Below, one piece after another: positions 15,176 through 17,233 of a stretch of DNA of 17,233 nt (the stretch's first letter is position 1; every line of letters starts with the position of its first letter). Both the position numbers and the translations under genes were made by a program. The stretch lies in NCBI GenBank assembly GCA_035529405.1, contig DATKWV010000123.1, forward strand, positions 1 to 17,233, given 5' to 3'. Below the pieces are notes generated by a model. The model was given only the letters and a program-made list of their open reading frames with translations. It had not been told where the DNA came from and ran no database searches. The stretch comes from DATKWV01 sp035529405 (GTDB lineage: Bacteria > Planctomycetota > Phycisphaerae > Sedimentisphaerales > Anaerobacaceae).

Positions 15176-16330
15176 ATGGAATTTCGCTTCAAATCACTTC
15201 TGTTATTGTTTTTGACAGGCCTGGTATTTGTTTGCATTTGCCGCCGTGCTGATGCCCAGCCGCAGCAGTCTGTGCCGGTCGTTGACCAGCCTGTACTTTC
15301 TTTCCCATACGTTGCCGAAATCATCGGTGACAACGTCCTTGTGCGCTCGGGCCCGGGTTCCAACTATTATGCCTGCGGCAGGCTCAACAGGACAGACCGC
15401 GTAAAAGTCGTTGCCGCCAGGTACGACATCTGGTCCCAGGTTGTTCCGCCGGAGGGTACCTTTTCCTGGATTGCCAAGCGATATGTCCGGCGAGACCCCG
15501 CTGACCCCGCTGTGGGTATTGTTACCGCTGATGCCGTCAATGTCAGGGCCGGTTCTGATGATGGCAATCCCATTCACTCTACAACCCCTCAGCTCAAGCT
15601 CGACACCGGCGGTAAAGTCACGATACTCGGCCAGGACGACGGCGATTATTATAAAATTGTCCCGCCGCCCGGTGCCTATCTTTGGGTAAGTACCCAGTAC
15701 ACAAAGCCCCTCGGCAGCGAAGCTGCTGTTTTGCTTCGGACGCCGCAGGAAGCTGAAGTATCGGTTCTCGATACCCGTGATATTGAGGCTGCGATGCTGC
15801 AGAACTACTATACAATCCAGGAGCTTATTGATGCTGAAAAGGCAAAGCCCGTTTCTCAGCAGGACTACACCGCCGCCGAAAAAGCCCTGGCCGCAATCGC
15901 CGACAACGAGCAGTCCGGCAAAGCGGGTCGGTACGCGCGCTTTGCGTTGAAGAAAATAGAACGCTGCAAGCTCGCCGCCGCCGCCGCCGGGCAGATACAA
16001 TCGCAGGATGCGCATTTGCGCAATGTCCTGCAGCGAATCGAAAACGCAAGGCAAACCAACCTCGACAGGATTCAGGACCTCGGCGGTTTTGCCGCGGTAG
16101 GGCGGTTCGAGACCAGCGGCATTTACGCTTCCACGGGTGTTCCGCGGTATTACCGAGTAGTTGACGATTCCGGAAAGACACTTTGTTACGCCTTGCCCAG
16201 CCCCTCAGCTGCAATGCCTGATTTGTCCGCATCGGTAGGCCGCAAAGTCGGACTTGTCGGAACAATAAAACCCCATCCCGAAATGCCCAGTGCCCTGGTG
16301 GAGTTTACAGAAATCACCACACTGAAATAA
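15176..16330 (+). CDS. Secreted protein with two SH3-like domains
   Basis: The 384-residue protein starts at ATG 15176, with GGGAG (15164-15168) seven bases upstream. A signal peptide covers residues 1-27 (hydrophobic 8-22, cut after ADA). Two bacterial SH3-like domains follow: about 44-104 (GDNVLVRSGPGSNYYACGRL ... SWIAKRYV) and 112-176 (ADAVNVRAGSDDG ... LWVSTQY). Both carry the 'VNVRxG' signature of SH3b domains, which often bind cell-wall peptides. A helical, alanine- and lysine-rich region (about 200-295, likely coiled coil) comes next, then a C-terminal beta domain (about 300-384, GGFAAVGRFETSG ... GLVGTIKPHP) that may be OB-like. No peptidase or amidase domain is present, so it probably has a structural or binding role in the envelope. 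It converges on the pseudopilin-like gene with 65 bases between. Confidence 0.88.
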   Translation: MEFRFKSLLLLFLTGLVFVCICRRADAQPQQSVPVVDQPVLSFPYVAEIIGDNVLVRSGPGSNYYACGRLNRTDRVKVVAARYDIWSQVVPPEGTFSWIAKRYVRRDPADPAVGIVTADAVNVRAGSDDGNPIHSTTPQLKLDTGGKVTILGQDDGDYYKIVPPPGAYLWVSTQYTKPLGSEAAVLLRTPQEAEVSVLDTRDIEAAMLQNYYTIQELIDAEKAKPVSQQDYTAAEKALAAIADNEQSGKAGRYARFALKKIERCKLAAAAAGQIQSQDAHLRNVLQRIENARQTNLDRIQDLGGFAAVGRFETSGIYASTGVPRYYRVVDDSGKTLCYALPSPSAAMPDLSASVGRKVGLVGTIKPHPEMPSALVEFTEITTLK

Positions 16331-16395
16331 CACTCGGTTGACGGTTTATCAGCTGTCGGGGTTTGCTGTTTGCCGATGTGTGCAGGCAGCCGTTT

Positions 16396-17229
16396 TCAAT
16401 TTGCTGCATAGTCTTTCATATTGTACATCCAGTGATTCGGGTCGTTCCATTGGGTTGGCGTCTGGTATGTGGCCCACCACTCTGTGTGCCAGGGCAGTTC
16501 CCACAATTGCTTAAGACCTAGTCTCCGCACGGAAAAATCGAGGAAGAATATATTGACCGCTGCGCTGTGACGGTCGATGCAGCAGTTCTTCATTCCGTCG
16601 ATATGGCCGTTTTCACTGAAATCCCCGTCACACTAGGGCGGCTGGTTGGTGGTCAACGGATAGGCATCTATCCACATAGAGTCGAAAAGCACCGGAATCT
16701 GATTTGCATTTTGCTGGTTCAGACCTTTGTACCGGAAGGCGTCGAACGCGGCACCCATAGTACTACCTGCTGGAGGATTACAAATAAAGATATTTATTCC
16801 GTAGCTACCGTAGCTGCCCGGCAGGGATACAGGGTACGCACCGGGTCCTCCCTGAAACTTGCCCCAGGCAGAGAACTTGCCGGAGGAGGCTCCCTGAACC
16901 ATAATTTTACGCGGGGTTACAGCGGTAGGACAGCAAAGCAGGTCATTATTGTCATCGAAATACAGCTTCATTGCGTCAAACCAGCGCTCTCCGGGTTGAA
17001 CCTTTCTGCCCCCCGGCATCAAGTACCAGCCGGGTGTGAAACCGCCGTCGTTGTCAGCGGCGTACATTGCAAAGACAGCCGCCCACTGCTGCAGGTTCGA
17101 GCGGCAGACGAAGTCCTTGGCCCGGTGCCGGCCGGTGGTACTGAGGACCGCAAGATTTGTCCAGAGAAAAGCAATACAGCCCAGAACAACAAAAGCATCT
17201 TTTTTGGTAAGGGGTATTCGGGTTTTCAT
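16396..17229 (-). pseudogene. Pseudopilin-like protein gene interrupted by one in-frame TAG
   Basis: From ATG 17229 the frame runs 198 codons to TAG (16635-16633), then continues in the same frame without another stop to TGA (16398-16396), 277 codons in all. The first part has an N-terminal hydrophobic helix (about 11-30, without the classical FTLIE prepilin motif) and AKDFVCRSNLQQWAAVFAMYAADNDG, typical of planctomycete type II secretion pseudopilin-like proteins. The part after TAG carries the family's conserved C-terminal block, CCIDRHSAAVNIFFLDFSVR and then RLGLKQLWELPWH. Because that block is intact and in frame, the TAG is a single interruption. It may be a true nonsense mutation, a sequencing or assembly error, or a readthrough site. 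The start lies at the window edge and its upstream signals cannot be seen. Confidence 0.8.
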
Positions 17230-17233
17230 AATG

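Noticed and set aside
16633..16635. TAG as a reassigned sense codon or pyrrolysine site
   Set aside because: TAG serves as an ordinary stop for at least two other genes here and no recoding element was recognised; a mutation or sequence error is simpler.
1..17233. CRISPR arrays, insertion sequences, rRNA or phage genes
   Set aside because: No short regularly spaced repeats, transposase motifs or rRNA-like stretches were seen; the only sizeable direct repeat is the LamG pair.

Overview
The window looks like a chromosomal piece of a planctomycete, most likely class Phycisphaerae (the Sedimentisphaerales-type lineages). This rests on gene style, not on a search. The signs are a very large secreted protease with dockerin-like and LamG modules, a pseudopilin-like protein ending in the planctomycete 'DRH...DFSVRxLGLKxLW' block, signal-peptide proteins with SH3-like domains, and a long-form HisG. 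Base composition is moderate (about 50% GC).

Layout. (1) Bases 1-3732, plus strand: the 3' part of a giant subtilisin-family (S8) secreted protease with two tandem LamG domains, closed by a clear rho-independent terminator. (2) Bases 3846-6901, plus strand: a likely two-gene unit, an HtrA-like trypsin-fold protease without a PDZ domain followed by a secreted protein of unknown function. (3) Bases 6928-14885, minus strand: one long probable operon read leftwards from a near-consensus promoter at 14858-14885. It runs nusA, infB, rbfA, an endonuclease III-like (HhH-GPD fold) protein lacking the usual catalytic residues, hisG, and then a secreted two-domain alpha/beta-hydrolase. (4) Bases 15176-16330, plus strand: a secreted protein with two SH3-like domains. 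(5) Bases 16396-17229, minus strand: a pseudopilin-like gene split by a single in-frame TAG.

The part I consider most worth attention is the roughly 290-base untranslated leader of nusA (about 14559-14851). On the minus strand it holds, in order, a strong sigma-70-type promoter, a possible 11-codon leader peptide with its own ribosome-binding site, a branched RNA domain closed by a 9-bp stem, a strong ribosome-binding site leading to an immediate ATG-TAG start-stop, and a 14-bp stem that is mutually exclusive with a terminator-like hairpin just before the nusA ribosome-binding site. That arrangement predicts transcription attenuation of the whole translation-factor operon. I do not recognise it as a described RNA family.

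Working together: nusA, infB and rbfA are the conserved transcription-elongation, translation-initiation and ribosome-maturation cluster. hisG and the HhH-fold protein have been added downstream and would share its transcription. rimP, which usually precedes nusA, is not in the window. The flanking plus-strand genes encode exported proteins (polymer or protein degradation, envelope quality control) and appear independent of the housekeeping operon.
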